A stretch of 64,000 nt of DNA, taken from NCBI GenBank assembly GCA_016744135.1, contig JADGEX010000001.1, forward strand, positions 1,437,029 through 1,501,028, read 5' to 3'. Below, piece after piece: positions 1 to 8,483 of the stretch. Numbering within the stretch: the first letter of the stretch is position 1; the number at the start of each line of letters is the position of its first letter. Source of the DNA: Pseudodesulfovibrio sp. Its GTDB lineage: Bacteria; Desulfobacterota; Desulfovibrionia; Desulfovibrionales; Desulfovibrionaceae. Position numbers and translations under genes: made by a program. The notes beneath the pieces were generated by a model, which worked only from the letters and a program-made list of their open reading frames with translations, did not search any database and was not told where the DNA came from.

Positions 1-130
1 AACCACGATGAACGTAGCCCAGTGCCGGGATAGCTTCTTTAACGATTTCGTCCTCAACCTTGAGCGTCAAATGAATCGGCTCGGGGAGAACGGGATGCTG
101 CGGGCCGAAGGGAATTACGGTAGTAGCCAT
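1..130 (-). CDS. echE: Ech hydrogenase large subunit EchE, N-terminal fragment
   Basis: Only the first 43 codons lie in the window; the gene continues past the left edge. The start is the ATG at 130, 9 bases after the echD stop. The visible peptide begins MATTVIPFGPQHPVLPEPIH, the N-terminus shared by Ech-type [NiFe] hydrogenase large subunits and NuoD-like proteins. The Ni-binding cysteine motifs are outside the window, so hydrogenase rather than a NuoD-like paralogue is inferred from the gene order echA-B-C-D-E, which matches known Ech operons. Confidence 0.8.
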   Translation of the reverse strand, partial: MATTVIPFGPQHPVLPEPIHLTLKVEDEIVKEAIPALGYVHRG

Positions 131-139
131 TTCAGCCCC

Positions 140-508
140 CTATTTTTTCGGCTCAATCTTGACGTTGGACACCAGGGGAACCTGGGTGACCTCGGGATCA
201 AGAAAGAGTGTGCGGTTAAAGTCAAGAACCATGCCGTCGAACTTGACGTCCCACTGGTCACGGATTTCATTTTCTACCAGCATGGCGCCAAAGAAGACAC
301 CGGAAACGCTGGGAATAGGCTTCTTCATGTCGACAGTCATCCGCAGATGAGTATCCTCATATTCCTTATCGAAATGATAAAGAATACCAAGCTTGCCCTC
401 GCCTTCCTGATATGTGGAAAGCGTGACGAACCGTTGTCCGTCGTTCTTCATATTCATGACCTCTCCGACAACATTGTCGATGGTCACGTCAATAATAGTA
501 CCTTTCAT
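140..508 (-). CDS. echD: Ech hydrogenase subunit EchD (NuoC-like)
   Basis: A 122-residue soluble subunit related to the 30-kDa (NuoC) subunit of complex I. It is short for NuoC, as EchD subunits are, and has no membrane segment or cysteine cluster. Motifs near residues 40-60 (LGILYHFDK, HLRMTVD) fit the NuoC fold, which packs against the large subunit at the peripheral arm. It sits between echC and echE in the conserved operon order with short gaps, which is the main support for the assignment. Confidence 0.82.
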   Translation of the reverse strand: MKGTIIDVTIDNVVGEVMNMKNDGQRFVTLSTYQEGEGKLGILYHFDKEYEDTHLRMTVDMKKPIPSVSGVFFGAMLVENEIRDQWDVKFDGMVLDFNRTLFLDPEVTQVPLVSNVKIEPKK

Positions 509-529
509 ATTATACCTCTGTGGACACGC

Positions 530-973
530 CTATTCGGCTTCTTCCACTTTTTGCGCAAACTTGGCCAACCCTGCGACAACACCGTCGATGATAGCTTCGG
601 GTTTTGCAGGACAACCGGGAACATACACGTCCACCGGGATGATTTTATCCACGCCGCCAACAACGTTGTAGGCTTCGCGGAACACACCGCCGGTATTGCC
701 GCATGCGCCGATGGCGATGACAGCCTTGGGCTCAGGCATCTGATCATACAGATTCTTGAGCACCTTTTTATTCCGATGGTTGACAGTACCAGTAACCAGC
801 AACACGTCAGCGTGCTTAGGATTACCGACGTTGATGATGCCGAACCGCTCCACATCGTACAGCGGTGTCAGGCAAGCCAGAACCTCGATGTCGCAGCCGT
901 TACAGCTACCGCAATCAAAATGCATGATCCACGGAGACTTGGCGCGAGATTTCTTGATGAATGATCCAAACAT
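530..973 (-). CDS. echC: Ech hydrogenase small subunit EchC (NuoB-like, 4Fe-4S)
   Basis: A 147-residue NuoB/hydrogenase small-subunit homologue. Cysteines in CGSCNGCDIE (about residues 21-30), in GACGNTGG and in VPGCPAKPEA are those that bind the proximal [4Fe-4S] cluster next to the NiFe site. It passes electrons between the large subunit and the polyferredoxin subunit EchF, which would lie outside the window. The start ATG at 973 is 3 bases after the echB stop, so the genes are probably translationally coupled. Confidence 0.9.
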   Translation of the reverse strand: MFGSFIKKSRAKSPWIMHFDCGSCNGCDIEVLACLTPLYDVERFGIINVGNPKHADVLLVTGTVNHRNKKVLKNLYDQMPEPKAVIAIGACGNTGGVFREAYNVVGGVDKIIPVDVYVPGCPAKPEAIIDGVVAGLAKFAQKVEEAE

Positions 974-976
974 GAT

Positions 977-1825
977 TTACCTCGCGTACAGCCAGATGAG
1001 ATTGACAATGGACAGGCCCATACCGAGCAGCCAGACACGCTTGAGCATCCAGCGCCAAGTCATGCGAGCCATAGTGTTGTCCACCAGGATTTCAAGCATG
1101 TAAGTGATCACCAGCAGCACGGCCATCCAAACAACATTGGTGTGCCAGAAGATGGCGCACAAACCGAGAACCAAAATGGTCTCGTACCAGTGGGCAATTT
1201 CAATCAGAGCCAGATAGGGACCGGAATATTCGGTGAGTACACCTTTAACCAGTTCCTGATGACCGTGATGGGACGTGGAGAAGTCAAACGGGGACTTTCT
1301 CAATTTAATGGTTAAGGCATAACCCAGAGCCAGATAAAGCAGCGGCATCTTAGTGATGAGCGGCATATCCTGGGACCAGACAGCGTCCAGAGAGAAGGAG
1401 CCTGTAACCATATAGAAGCCAACAAAAACCAGAATCAAAACTGGCTCGTAAGCAAGAATCTGTATCAATTCGCGCTGTGCGCCCACCTGAGAGTACGGGG
1501 ACTTGGTGGCCATGGCACCCATGACCAAAAAGACCGCACCAACAGCCTGCACAAAGAAAATGAGCAGAAGGTCGCTCTGAGCGAAGAACAGTGCCAAAGA
1601 GGTAGCAGCAGCGATCATATATACCCAGGCGCAGAGGATCTGCCACTGGTTGACCACCATTTTTTCCTTTCCGAACAGTTTGGCCACATCATAGAAAGCC
1701 TGCATGATCGGGGGACCCTGACGAGACTGGAACCATGCGGTGACGCGCCTGTCCAGACCAGCGATGAGACCACCCAAAAGTGGTCCGGCAATGAGTCCGA
1801 TGATAACGAGAATAAGAGTATCCAT
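977..1825 (-). CDS. echB: Ech hydrogenase membrane subunit EchB (NuoH-like)
   Basis: A 282-residue polytopic membrane protein related to NuoH, with about eight hydrophobic segments. The loop around residues 30-60, with RRVTAWFQSRQGPPIMQAF, is the typical NuoH/HyfC loop that contacts the peripheral arm and is needed for coupling. Conserved acidic residues occur in the EYSGPYLALIE segment. Its ATG overlaps the echA stop codon (TAATG), giving direct translational coupling. It anchors the hydrogenase module and helps in H+ or Na+ translocation. Confidence 0.9.
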   Translation of the reverse strand: MDTLILVIIGLIAGPLLGGLIAGLDRRVTAWFQSRQGPPIMQAFYDVAKLFGKEKMVVNQWQILCAWVYMIAAATSLALFFAQSDLLLIFFVQAVGAVFLVMGAMATKSPYSQVGAQRELIQILAYEPVLILVFVGFYMVTGSFSLDAVWSQDMPLITKMPLLYLALGYALTIKLRKSPFDFSTSHHGHQELVKGVLTEYSGPYLALIEIAHWYETILVLGLCAIFWHTNVVWMAVLLVITYMLEILVDNTMARMTWRWMLKRVWLLGMGLSIVNLIWLYAR

Positions 1826-3723
1826 TAGATCGCCCCTCCCAACATAAGCACAATCAAAGCGATCGCGAGTGCGTTGAAGATAGGCGTCAGCTTACCTTCA
1901 GCGAACAGCTCGCCCAGGTACATGTTACCAGCTGCAAACGGTACATCACCATTCATGGGACCGATGTAAGTACCGTCTGTTGATGAATTCGCGCCACCCA
2001 AATACGGCGGCATAATCTTGACCTTGCGGAAACCGGCAGCGGCTTTGGCGGCGAAAAGCACGCCCAGACCCAAAACCACGAACAGCGGGACCACGGCAAA
2101 GGAGCCTGTGGCGGAGTTCAGTGAACCAAAGCTCAGAGTAAACGGAGCCGTACCGAGCCAGGGAGCAAGCATTGAATTATAAATCCAGGGAGAAGCCAAC
2201 GACAGAACAATGGCGCCCCCGCACAGCAACATCAGCGGCAGGCTGGTGAGCATGGGCTGGGATTCAGTCCGAGTGTCCTGTTCACGAGAACACATCAAGG
2301 AACCACCCCAACGTGCCCAGTATACAACCGTCAACGCGGAACCCAATGCGAGCATGGTAATCACGAAGATGTTGGTATCAGCACCGGCTTCGATAGCCAT
2401 CCACTTGCACATAAGCACACCGAACGGCGGCAGGAGCATAGTCAGGATACCGATCACGGTGATCAGGGCAGTACGGGGAAGCTTGGCATACAAGCCGCGC
2501 ATGTCTTCGATGTCACGAGAACCGATGGCCTGCTCAATCGTGCCGACACAGAGGAACAGCAAAGACTTGGAAACGGCATGGAACACGATCAGCATAACAG
2601 CAGCGGTCAAAGCCAACGGAGTGTTGATACCCGCGCAGCAAATGATCAAGCCGAGATTGGAGATAGTGGAATACGCCAGAATTTTCTTACCATTGGACTG
2701 ACCGATGGCCAGAGCTGCGCAGGTCACAAAAGTGAATGCGCCACAAATGGCAACACCGGTGGACAGGAAGGTGTCAACATACGCGGGAGCGAAACGCAGA
2801 ACCACGAAAACACCGGCCTTGACCATGGTGGAAGAATGCAGGAGCGCGGAAACCGGAGTCGGAGCGACCATGGCACCAAGCAACCAGCTCTGGAATGGAA
2901 CCTGAGCGGCCTTGGTGAAACCAGCGAGGCACAAAAAGCCAACGCCAGTAATCATGAGCGCGCCCTGAGGTCCGGCAGCCAGGATTGCAGAAATGTCCAG
3001 AGTGCCGGCCTTCATGTAGACCAGCATCATGCCGATAACGAAAGCCAGACCGCCGAGAGCGTTCATCCACAATGCGCGGACAGCGTTCTTGGTAGCGATC
3101 TCGGTGACATCGTGACCGATCAGCATGAAGGAACACAGAGTGGTGACTTCAAAGAAGAAGTACATCCACAGAATATTATTGGACAGCACCAAGCCGTTCA
3201 TGGCGCCAAGGAACAACACCAAGTAGAAGAAGAATCGCGGCTGGCGAGACTTCTTCAGGTGCAGATGCTCCTCATGTTCCTTCATATAAGGAATGGCAAA
3301 CACGCAGATCAAAGAGCCAATGATGGAAATCACCAGGACCATGATCAAAGCGAGCTGGTCACCCACAAGAGCGGGAACAGCGTCATGCTCAAGCATAACA
3401 ATTTCAAACCAAACGAGCAGTGCAGCCTGAGCCAGGGTAAAACCCTGAATCAGTAAGCTCTTGTGTTTGAGACCGAGATAAAAAATGACACCCAACAATG
3501 CGAAATCCAGAACCGTAATCAGGAAATCGCTGCTGATGCCGAGGAATGAACCGACTGCAATCGGCTCAAAAGTCCCCTGCATGAGCAGTCCCACAGACGC
3601 AAGCGTCAGGACCACAGCAGTACCGAGCACGGTCAGCTTTCGAACGGCGGAAGACCGAACGAAATAGCAGACCAATGCTGAGGCCACTGGCAGGAGAATG
3701 AGAAGCAGTAGCAAATTCGACAT
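1825..3723 (-). CDS. echA: Ech hydrogenase membrane subunit EchA (NuoL-like antiporter)
   Basis: A 632-residue polytopic protein of the NuoL/MrpA-type antiporter family, with around 14-16 hydrophobic segments. The Proton_antipo_M core contains EVTTLCSFMLIGHD, the lysine-bearing LCLAGFTKAAQVPFQSWLLG, and HSSTMVKAGVFV, with lysines of the kind that carry protons in complex I. This is the first gene of the operon; GAGG precedes the ATG at 3723 by 5 bases. In Ech complexes, EchA and EchB couple ferredoxin-H2 electron transfer to ion pumping across the cytoplasmic membrane. Confidence 0.9.
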   Translation of the reverse strand: MSNLLLLLILLPVASALVCYFVRSSAVRKLTVLGTAVVLTLASVGLLMQGTFEPIAVGSFLGISSDFLITVLDFALLGVIFYLGLKHKSLLIQGFTLAQAALLVWFEIVMLEHDAVPALVGDQLALIMVLVISIIGSLICVFAIPYMKEHEEHLHLKKSRQPRFFFYLVLFLGAMNGLVLSNNILWMYFFFEVTTLCSFMLIGHDVTEIATKNAVRALWMNALGGLAFVIGMMLVYMKAGTLDISAILAAGPQGALMITGVGFLCLAGFTKAAQVPFQSWLLGAMVAPTPVSALLHSSTMVKAGVFVVLRFAPAYVDTFLSTGVAICGAFTFVTCAALAIGQSNGKKILAYSTISNLGLIICCAGINTPLALTAAVMLIVFHAVSKSLLFLCVGTIEQAIGSRDIEDMRGLYAKLPRTALITVIGILTMLLPPFGVLMCKWMAIEAGADTNIFVITMLALGSALTVVYWARWGGSLMCSREQDTRTESQPMLTSLPLMLLCGGAIVLSLASPWIYNSMLAPWLGTAPFTLSFGSLNSATGSFAVVPLFVVLGLGVLFAAKAAAGFRKVKIMPPYLGGANSSTDGTYIGPMNGDVPFAAGNMYLGELFAEGKLTPIFNALAIALIVLMLGGAI

Positions 3724-3839
3724 GAAGACCTCGTTTCAAAAGAATGGAGAACGAGTACAACAGACACGTGAAAATCCGGTTCACCTCCAACCGAATTTCA
3801 GTGCGAATGCACTTTACCCTTAGCCTAATAACCATGTGG

Positions 3840-3867
3840 TCTTATGGGAAGAACACTGTTTGGTCAA
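3840..3867 (-). promoter_or_regulatory. Possible sigma-70-type promoter of the ech operon
   Basis: Reading the minus strand, TTGACC (3862-3867) and ATAAGA (3840-3845) are separated by 16 bases, roughly 115 bases upstream of echA. The 332-base gap between echA and the cysH-like gene (3724-4055) holds nothing else I can identify: it is AT-rich and has no convincing gene or terminator. Pattern match only. Confidence 0.3.
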
Positions 3868-4055
3868 GACCCAAACATCAAAAAAAGACACACAAAAACA
3901 CACTAATAATCGTCTGATATATTGGAATAAAAGGCTCACGGTACAGAGGCCCATATAAATAGATATAAAAAAGAGAAGAATCTTGTGAAAAAAATCTCAA
4001 ATAAAAACGGCTAATACCAGCCAAAGGAACAAATCAGGACTTTTTCATGTGAAAA

Positions 4056-4733
4056 TTAGAAGTAACCAAGACTCGTCAAAGTCGGCAAGACAGCTTCTTT
4101 GGAAGCAGCACGCCCAGACCGTTCGCATCCACCGTTATCAGGCCGTTGCGTACAAGGTTTGCACCCCAAAGATCTATACCCTTGATCATACAGTTCACAA
4201 TGCGGAAGATTGAAACGGGCATGAAACGCCCAGATATCTGTTTCGGTCCAATCAAGAATAGGGTTGATCATGTAATGCGGGGGATCATTTCGCTGTTCTT
4301 CTGTTCGCCGCCCTACCCGATCGGGATGTTCGTCAAAACGAATACCACTTAAAACATGTGTGGCACCGGTTTCAACAACAGCCCGCTTGAGCGGTTCAAC
4401 CTTTAATTCTCGACAACAAGAAAGCGGATCTTGAGCCAACGGGTAGCCATCCAGTGAAACTTCCGGGCGAGCGATATGCAAATCAATACCCCACTCTACC
4501 GTCAGGGCGTCACGAAATGCCATGACTTCTGTAAATTTGCAGCCAGTATCAAGATTGATTGCATGGACAGGCCCTTTCCCTACATTATCGAGCACAGCCT
4601 TCCATATAAAGAGAACAACGGTGGAGTCCTTACCGCCGGTCCACGCCACGCGCACTCCGTCAGGATCAACATTTTCAACCAATGTCTGCATGAGGGACTC
4701 AGTCCCGGCTATCTTTTCATCAAGAGTAAGCAT
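4056..4733 (-). CDS. CysH-like PAPS/APS reductase family protein lacking the C-terminal Cys motif
   Basis: The ATG at 4733 has AAAGGGGAT upstream; an upstream extension of the frame has no homology and would run into the divergent gene. The 225-residue product has the PP-loop WTGGKDST (residues 31-38), the cysteine pair SCC (106-107) and CKPC (191-194), the four ligands of the [4Fe-4S] cluster in APS-type assimilatory reductases, plus PILDWTETDIW. Canonical CysH enzymes end with a catalytic ECG(L/I)H motif. Here the protein stops at SLGYF soon after GGCERSGR, and the motif is missing. It may therefore be a nucleotide-binding paralogue with another sulfur-related role rather than a working reductase. 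Confidence 0.75.
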   Translation of the reverse strand: MLTLDEKIAGTESLMQTLVENVDPDGVRVAWTGGKDSTVVLFIWKAVLDNVGKGPVHAINLDTGCKFTEVMAFRDALTVEWGIDLHIARPEVSLDGYPLAQDPLSCCRELKVEPLKRAVVETGATHVLSGIRFDEHPDRVGRRTEEQRNDPPHYMINPILDWTETDIWAFHARFNLPHCELYDQGYRSLGCKPCTQRPDNGGCERSGRAASKEAVLPTLTSLGYF

Positions 4734-4796
4734 GCTTCCGTATCCCCTTTCATTATATAATGGCCCCGCATTGAAGAGTGCTGTAGTGTCTCGCTT

Positions 4797-5228
4797 ATGA
4801 GCAAGCAAAAAATAAGATTCATCGAAGACATGGTCAAGGCCAAGGATATCTGTGTGCTGGCAACTTCCGATGGCAACACGCCTCACACGTCTCTGATGAA
4901 CTATTTCGCGGACCATGCGGTCATGAAGTTTTATTTTCTGTCACCTAAAACATCAAAAAAAAACAAAAACCTCAAAAAAAATCCACATGTGAGTATACTC
5001 ATCGATCGACGGGATGAAAATATCGCCCTATCCATCAACGGGGTGTACTCTCCCATCAAAAAGCAACAAACAGTGGACGCCATCATCAAGCTCTTCCTTC
5101 TGAAAAGCCCGCATATGAAGGAATTCGCAGAACACCCGGACACGGAACTGATACGCATAGAAGGGAAATCAGCCGAACTCGTGCAGGGTTTTACTGACAT
5201 TTTTTCAACTAAATTAATAAATTTCTAA
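4797..5228 (+). CDS. Pyridoxamine 5'-phosphate oxidase-like FMN-binding protein
   Basis: A 143-residue split-barrel protein. The N-terminal segment with CVLATSDGNTPHTSLMNYF, followed by a strand-turn-strand and NPHVSILIDRR, is characteristic of the PNPOx-like flavin-binding family. Such small members usually bind FMN, F420 or haem; the substrate cannot be told from sequence. It is transcribed divergently from the CysH-like gene (63 bases between starts), so the two may share a control region. The ATG at 4797 lacks a strong ribosome site. Confidence 0.7.
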   Translation: MSKQKIRFIEDMVKAKDICVLATSDGNTPHTSLMNYFADHAVMKFYFLSPKTSKKNKNLKKNPHVSILIDRRDENIALSINGVYSPIKKQQTVDAIIKLFLLKSPHMKEFAEHPDTELIRIEGKSAELVQGFTDIFSTKLINF

Positions 5229-5236
5229 AAAAGTGC

Positions 5237-5264
5237 TTGACGTATAACGCCCCCTAAGCATAAA
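5237..5264 (+). promoter_or_regulatory. Promoter of tRNA-Arg
   Basis: TTGACG (5237-5242) and CATAAA (5259-5264), 16-base spacer, place a start site about 9 bases before the mature tRNA 5' end, with a GC-rich stretch near the -10 region as is common for stable-RNA promoters. Confidence 0.5.
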
Positions 5265-5279
5265 CAGTCTTTCCACGAC

Positions 5280-5356
5280 GCGCCCGTGGCTCAGCTGGAT
5301 AGAGCATTCGGCTACGAACCGAAAGGTCGCACGTTCGAATCGTGCCGGGCGCACCA
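5280..5356 (+). tRNA. tRNA-Arg (anticodon ACG)
   Basis: A 77-base cloverleaf with encoded CCA. The acceptor stem GCGCCCG (5280-5286) pairs with CGGGCGC (5346-5352), followed by discriminator A and CCA (5354-5356). The D-arm is GCTCAGCTGGATAGAGC. The anticodon stem TTCGG/CCGAA encloses CTACGAA with anticodon ACG (wobble A, normally edited to inosine). The T-arm has GTTCGAATC. No integrase or duplicated 3' end lies next to it, so there is no sign of use as an attachment site. Confidence 0.97.
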
Positions 5357-5364
5357 GAGAATAT

Positions 5365-5398
5365 AGCCTCTGACAACATATGTTGTCAGAGGCTTTTT
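5365..5398 (+). terminator. Terminator after tRNA-Arg
   Basis: A perfect 30-base palindrome (5365-5394, arms starting AGCCTCTGACAACA) followed by TTTT; a strong intrinsic terminator. The next 200 bases (5399-5606) hold no gene. Confidence 0.9.
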
Positions 5399-5606
5399 CC
5401 GTTTCCCCAACCTCCTGATAATCCTCACTCTCACGCCGAGAAAACCGCGACACGCTCTTGCAAAAGCCAAGTACATCCAGTAGCGTTCCCGATGGCCGAA
5501 CTTGCAACCGCAGGAACGGCTAAACCCGACCCTACTATGGCACTGACCGCAATTCGCTTATATTCGGATTAGATCAGACTTTTTATTGAACATTATAGGA
5601 GGAATA

Positions 5607-6401
5607 ATGAAACGTCTTTCCATTTGCATGGCACTCATGCTGTCCATGATGTTGGCCGTGGCTTCTACCGCATCTGCAGATGCACTGGCTGAGATCGTCA
5701 AGCGCGGAGAACTTCGCGTTGCCGTTCAGACCCAGTGTCCCCCATTCAGTTTTCTGGACAAAAACGGCGACCGCACCGGTTCTTCCGTTGAATTCTGTCG
5801 CCTGATGGCCAAAGAAATGGGCGTCAAAATCAAATTTCTGGATTACGATTGGGACGGTCTGATTCCTGCCCTGTTGTCCGGTAAAGCTGACATGCTGGCC
5901 GCAGACATGACCGCCAACCTTCAGCGTGCACTCAAGGTGTCCTTCACCGATGCATTCTATTACACTGGTTCCGTGGCCGTGGCCAAAGCCGATTCCAAAA
6001 TCACAAGCTGGGACCAAATCAACAAGGAAGGCATGAAAGTAGCCGTCCTGCTCGGCGGTACTGGCGAAGCTGATGCCAAACGTCTCTTCCCCAAGGCTGA
6101 AATCAAGTCCTACAAAGGCGGCGGCCCCATGCTCCTGAATGCCATTATGGCAGGCAAGGCTGACGTGGCCGTCAACGACAAGACTTCCATCTCCGGCAGT
6201 CTGGCTTCCTTCCCCCCGAACTCTACGCATTTCGTGGGCGAAATCATGTCCAAGCAGCCTCTGGCTTTCGCCGTCCGTCATGAAGACGAAACTCTGCGCC
6301 AGTGGGTCAACCTATTCTTCGGTTGGGTCAAGTCCGATGGCCGCTACGACGAAAACATCAAGTACTGGGTCGATTCCAAGGCCTGGGAAAAAGATCACTA
6401 G
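5607..6401 (+). CDS. Polar amino-acid ABC transporter, periplasmic binding protein
   Basis: AGGAGG at 5597-5602 fixes the ATG at 5607. The 264-residue precursor has a signal peptide (KRLSICMALMLSMM ... ASA, about 25 residues). The mature part is a PBPb/SBP_bac_3 domain starting LAEIVKRGELRVAVQ, with the typical LSGKADMLAADMTA and a hinge after the VAVLLGGTGEADAKRLFP lobe. It delivers an amino acid or similar small solute to the permeases just downstream. The ligand cannot be determined. A strong hairpin follows the stop codon and probably raises the level of this first cistron. Confidence 0.9.
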   Translation: MKRLSICMALMLSMMLAVASTASADALAEIVKRGELRVAVQTQCPPFSFLDKNGDRTGSSVEFCRLMAKEMGVKIKFLDYDWDGLIPALLSGKADMLAADMTANLQRALKVSFTDAFYYTGSVAVAKADSKITSWDQINKEGMKVAVLLGGTGEADAKRLFPKAEIKSYKGGGPMLLNAIMAGKADVAVNDKTSISGSLASFPPNSTHFVGEIMSKQPLAFAVRHEDETLRQWVNLFFGWVKSDGRYDENIKYWVDSKAWEKDH

Positions 6402-6413
6402 ACCGTAATTGCT

Positions 6414-6442
6414 GCGCCATGTCTCTTCACGAGGCATGGCGC
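6414..6442 (+). promoter_or_regulatory. Intercistronic hairpin between binding protein and permease genes
   Basis: A 12-bp stem GCGCCATGTCTC / GAGGCATGGCGC (one G-T pair) with loop TTCAC. No T-run follows, so it is more likely an mRNA-stabilising or partial-attenuation element than a full terminator. It also contains the ATG at 6436 within its stem, which argues against that codon as the permease start. Confidence 0.7.
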
Positions 6443-6465
6443 ATCTTCATACGGATTCGTCGCAC

Positions 6466-7134
6466 ATGCTCGAATATTTCAACTTCCGCATCATCTGGGA
6501 GTACATGCCCTTGTTCATGGAAGGGCTGTACCATACTGCCTGGATTTCGCTGGTCGGCATCATAGGCTCACTCATTGTGGGCATGGTCGCCTGTGCCTGT
6601 AGAATTTCAGGAATCAAACTGCTTGCAGCCCCGGCCGTGGTCTTCATTGAGGTCATCCGGTCCACGCCCCTGCTGGCTCAACTCTATTTTCTTTACTTCG
6701 GACTTCCTTCCCTCGGTATTCAGGTCAATGAGCTGACAACCGGCATCGTGGCTCTTTCCTTCAACTCCGGGGCGTATGTGGCTGAGATCCTGCGTGCCGG
6801 CATTAAAGGTATTCCCGCCGGCCAGGTCGAAGCCGCCATGGGACAGGGGTTCAACGTCTATCAGCGGTTTTTCTATGTCATTCTGCCCCAAGCTCTTGCC
6901 AACACATTGCCGCCGATGCTCGGACAGGCCATCGTGTTGGTCAAAGACTCCGCAGTGCTGTCCCTCATCTCAGTGATGGAACTGACACGCGCCGGACAGA
7001 TGCTCAACTCCGAACGATTCATGCCGTCCGAAGCCTTCCTGACTGTGGCCGTCCTCTACCTGCTCGTCTACTACGTGCTCAAGGGGCTGACCAAATTCTA
7101 TCAAATGCGCATGACGCGCTTCAGGAGCGCATAA
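6466..7134 (+). CDS. Amino-acid ABC transporter permease (HisM/GlnP type), first copy
   Basis: A 222-residue permease with five or so membrane segments. The EAA loop, here EAAMGQGFNVYQRFFYVILPQ split over two turns, contacts the ATPase. It begins with a helix EYFNFRIIWEYMPLFMEG typical of the His/Glu/Gln/Arg permease family (signature FIEVIRSTPLLAQL). Upstream in-frame starts exist (TTG 6409, ATG 6436), but both lie at or inside a strong hairpin, so ATG 6466 is preferred and gives the usual family length. It forms a heterodimer with the next gene's product. Confidence 0.85.
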   Translation: MLEYFNFRIIWEYMPLFMEGLYHTAWISLVGIIGSLIVGMVACACRISGIKLLAAPAVVFIEVIRSTPLLAQLYFLYFGLPSLGIQVNELTTGIVALSFNSGAYVAEILRAGIKGIPAGQVEAAMGQGFNVYQRFFYVILPQALANTLPPMLGQAIVLVKDSAVLSLISVMELTRAGQMLNSERFMPSEAFLTVAVLYLLVYYVLKGLTKFYQMRMTRFRSA

Positions 7135-7137
7135 GCC

Positions 7138-7806
7138 ATGTGGGGATTTTACTTCGACCAACTCATGAATAGCATGCCTATGTTCTACAAAGGCATGGGC
7201 GTGACAGTGGCGATTTCCGCGCTTAGTCTTGTCGGCGGCACCATCATCGGTGTCATTACCGGCATTCTGCGCTCCAACGAAGGCACATTCATGTCGCGCA
7301 TCCTCTCAATCTATGTTGACTTCATGCGCGGCACACCATTCCTCATCCAACTGTTCATTATCTTCTTCATCCTGCCGGAATTTGGTTTACAGATGGAAGC
7401 ACTCACTGCAGCGGTGGTCAGTCTGACCCTCTACGCAGGGTCCTACATTTGTGAAATCGTTTCTGCGTCCATTCAGGCTGTCCCCTCAGGTCAGGAAGAG
7501 GCTTGCCGCTCTTTAGGGCACACACGTAACCAGGCGATGATTCTGGTGGTGTTACCGCAGGCATTGCGCATGGCTTTGCCAGCTCTTGTCGGGCAATATG
7601 TACTGCTCATCAAGGATTCATCCATTGTCTCGGTTATCGGATTGACAGATATCACTCGTGCCGGATGGCTCACTGTCCAACGCGTGCCGGAAGGAATTAT
7701 GGTATTTGGGCTTGTTGGGATATTATACTTTGTAGTGTGTTATCCGTTGATTCAGCTCTCCAACATATTGGAAAAGAAATTCTCCACCGGAGAAATGAAG
7801 CTGTAG
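7138..7806 (+). CDS. Amino-acid ABC transporter permease, second copy
   Basis: A 222-residue HisM-type permease. It starts 3 bases after the previous stop, with AGGAG 10 bases upstream of ATG. VDFMRGTPFLIQLFI and the EAA-loop EEACRSLGHTRNQAMILVVLPQ are the family marks. It pairs with the preceding permease. The operon then ends at a strong terminator without an ATPase gene, so the nucleotide-binding subunit must be encoded elsewhere or shared. Confidence 0.88.
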   Translation: MWGFYFDQLMNSMPMFYKGMGVTVAISALSLVGGTIIGVITGILRSNEGTFMSRILSIYVDFMRGTPFLIQLFIIFFILPEFGLQMEALTAAVVSLTLYAGSYICEIVSASIQAVPSGQEEACRSLGHTRNQAMILVVLPQALRMALPALVGQYVLLIKDSSIVSVIGLTDITRAGWLTVQRVPEGIMVFGLVGILYFVVCYPLIQLSNILEKKFSTGEMKL

Positions 7807-7830
7807 AATTTGTACCTGAAAAATTAAAAA

Positions 7831-7861
7831 AGCCTCCTGCCTCTGCAGGGGGCTTTTTTTT
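7831..7861 (+). terminator. Terminator of the ABC transporter operon
   Basis: A 10-bp stem AGCCTCCTGC / GCAGGGGGCT with loop CTCT, followed by seven T. It closes the binding protein-permease-permease operon. Confidence 0.9.
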
Positions 7862-8089
7862 GAGAAACTACCCGCCCAAAAAAACGGTGGTTCATAACGC
7901 TCAAAATCCTGAACATAGAACCCTCTTCCCCCATAATTTGTGTTCTATCATTTCAGAAATTTATCTTGCTTTTAGTTCCTTCAAACGAGCACAATCAAAT
8001 TAAATATCAAAACACATATGGGATAAATCCACTTGTTTGCGGTATGATTATATTCAAAAACGACATTCTCAAAATTAAAGGAACGAGTA

Positions 8090-8317
8090 ATGATATTGTA
8101 TTTAGCCATCGCAGTAGCTGTTTTTATCTACTATATAAACAGCCGTAACATCTCGGTTGGTAGTAGTGTTGGATTGGCACTTTTTTGGCCTGTAATTTTT
8201 CTCATGTACTTATTTAAAATGTTGACTGGTCGGTCTGTCCGTTCTCCGTTTACAGGCATAAATATGAGACAAAGTGGTCAGGGAAGGGGAAAGGGTCGAA
8301 GGAGACGAAACAAATAA
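8090..8317 (+). CDS. Small membrane protein of unknown function
   Basis: 75 residues. The ATG at 8090 is preceded by AAAGGAACGAG, an acceptable ribosome site. Residues 1-15 and about 24-44 are hydrophobic and likely span the membrane. The C-terminus is very basic and glycine/arginine-rich (GQGRGKGRRRRNK), so it would face the cytoplasm and could bind nucleic acid or lipid headgroups. I do not recognise a family. It stands alone between a terminator and the non-coding repeat. Confidence 0.55.
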   Translation: MILYLAIAVAVFIYYINSRNISVGSSVGLALFWPVIFLMYLFKMLTGRSVRSPFTGINMRQSGQGRGKGRRRRNK

Positions 8318-8483
8318 CGACATAGAACAGCCAAACACTCGGTAATTAAGTTGGTTAAAATGAGCTTTGCTTCATGAATACCAATGAGTTATTATTCTAA
8401 AGGATTTTGTATTCTGACAGGCATAAGCTTCCGTTTTGACGGGTTAGTTTGTACCTTCCATTTTGTAAAAAGATGCGCCTTCG

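Noticed and set aside
8..964. 318-codon open frame on the plus strand
   Set aside because: Opposite echC and echD and crosses their boundary; the minus-strand genes are conserved and have coupled starts.
2578..3456. 292-codon open frame on the plus strand
   Set aside because: Antisense to echA; composition (many His, Gln, Asn) is that of a shadow of a hydrophobic membrane gene.
5280..5356. tRNA-Arg as an integration site for a mobile element
   Set aside because: No integrase, no direct repeat of the tRNA 3' end, and the genes downstream are ordinary transport genes.
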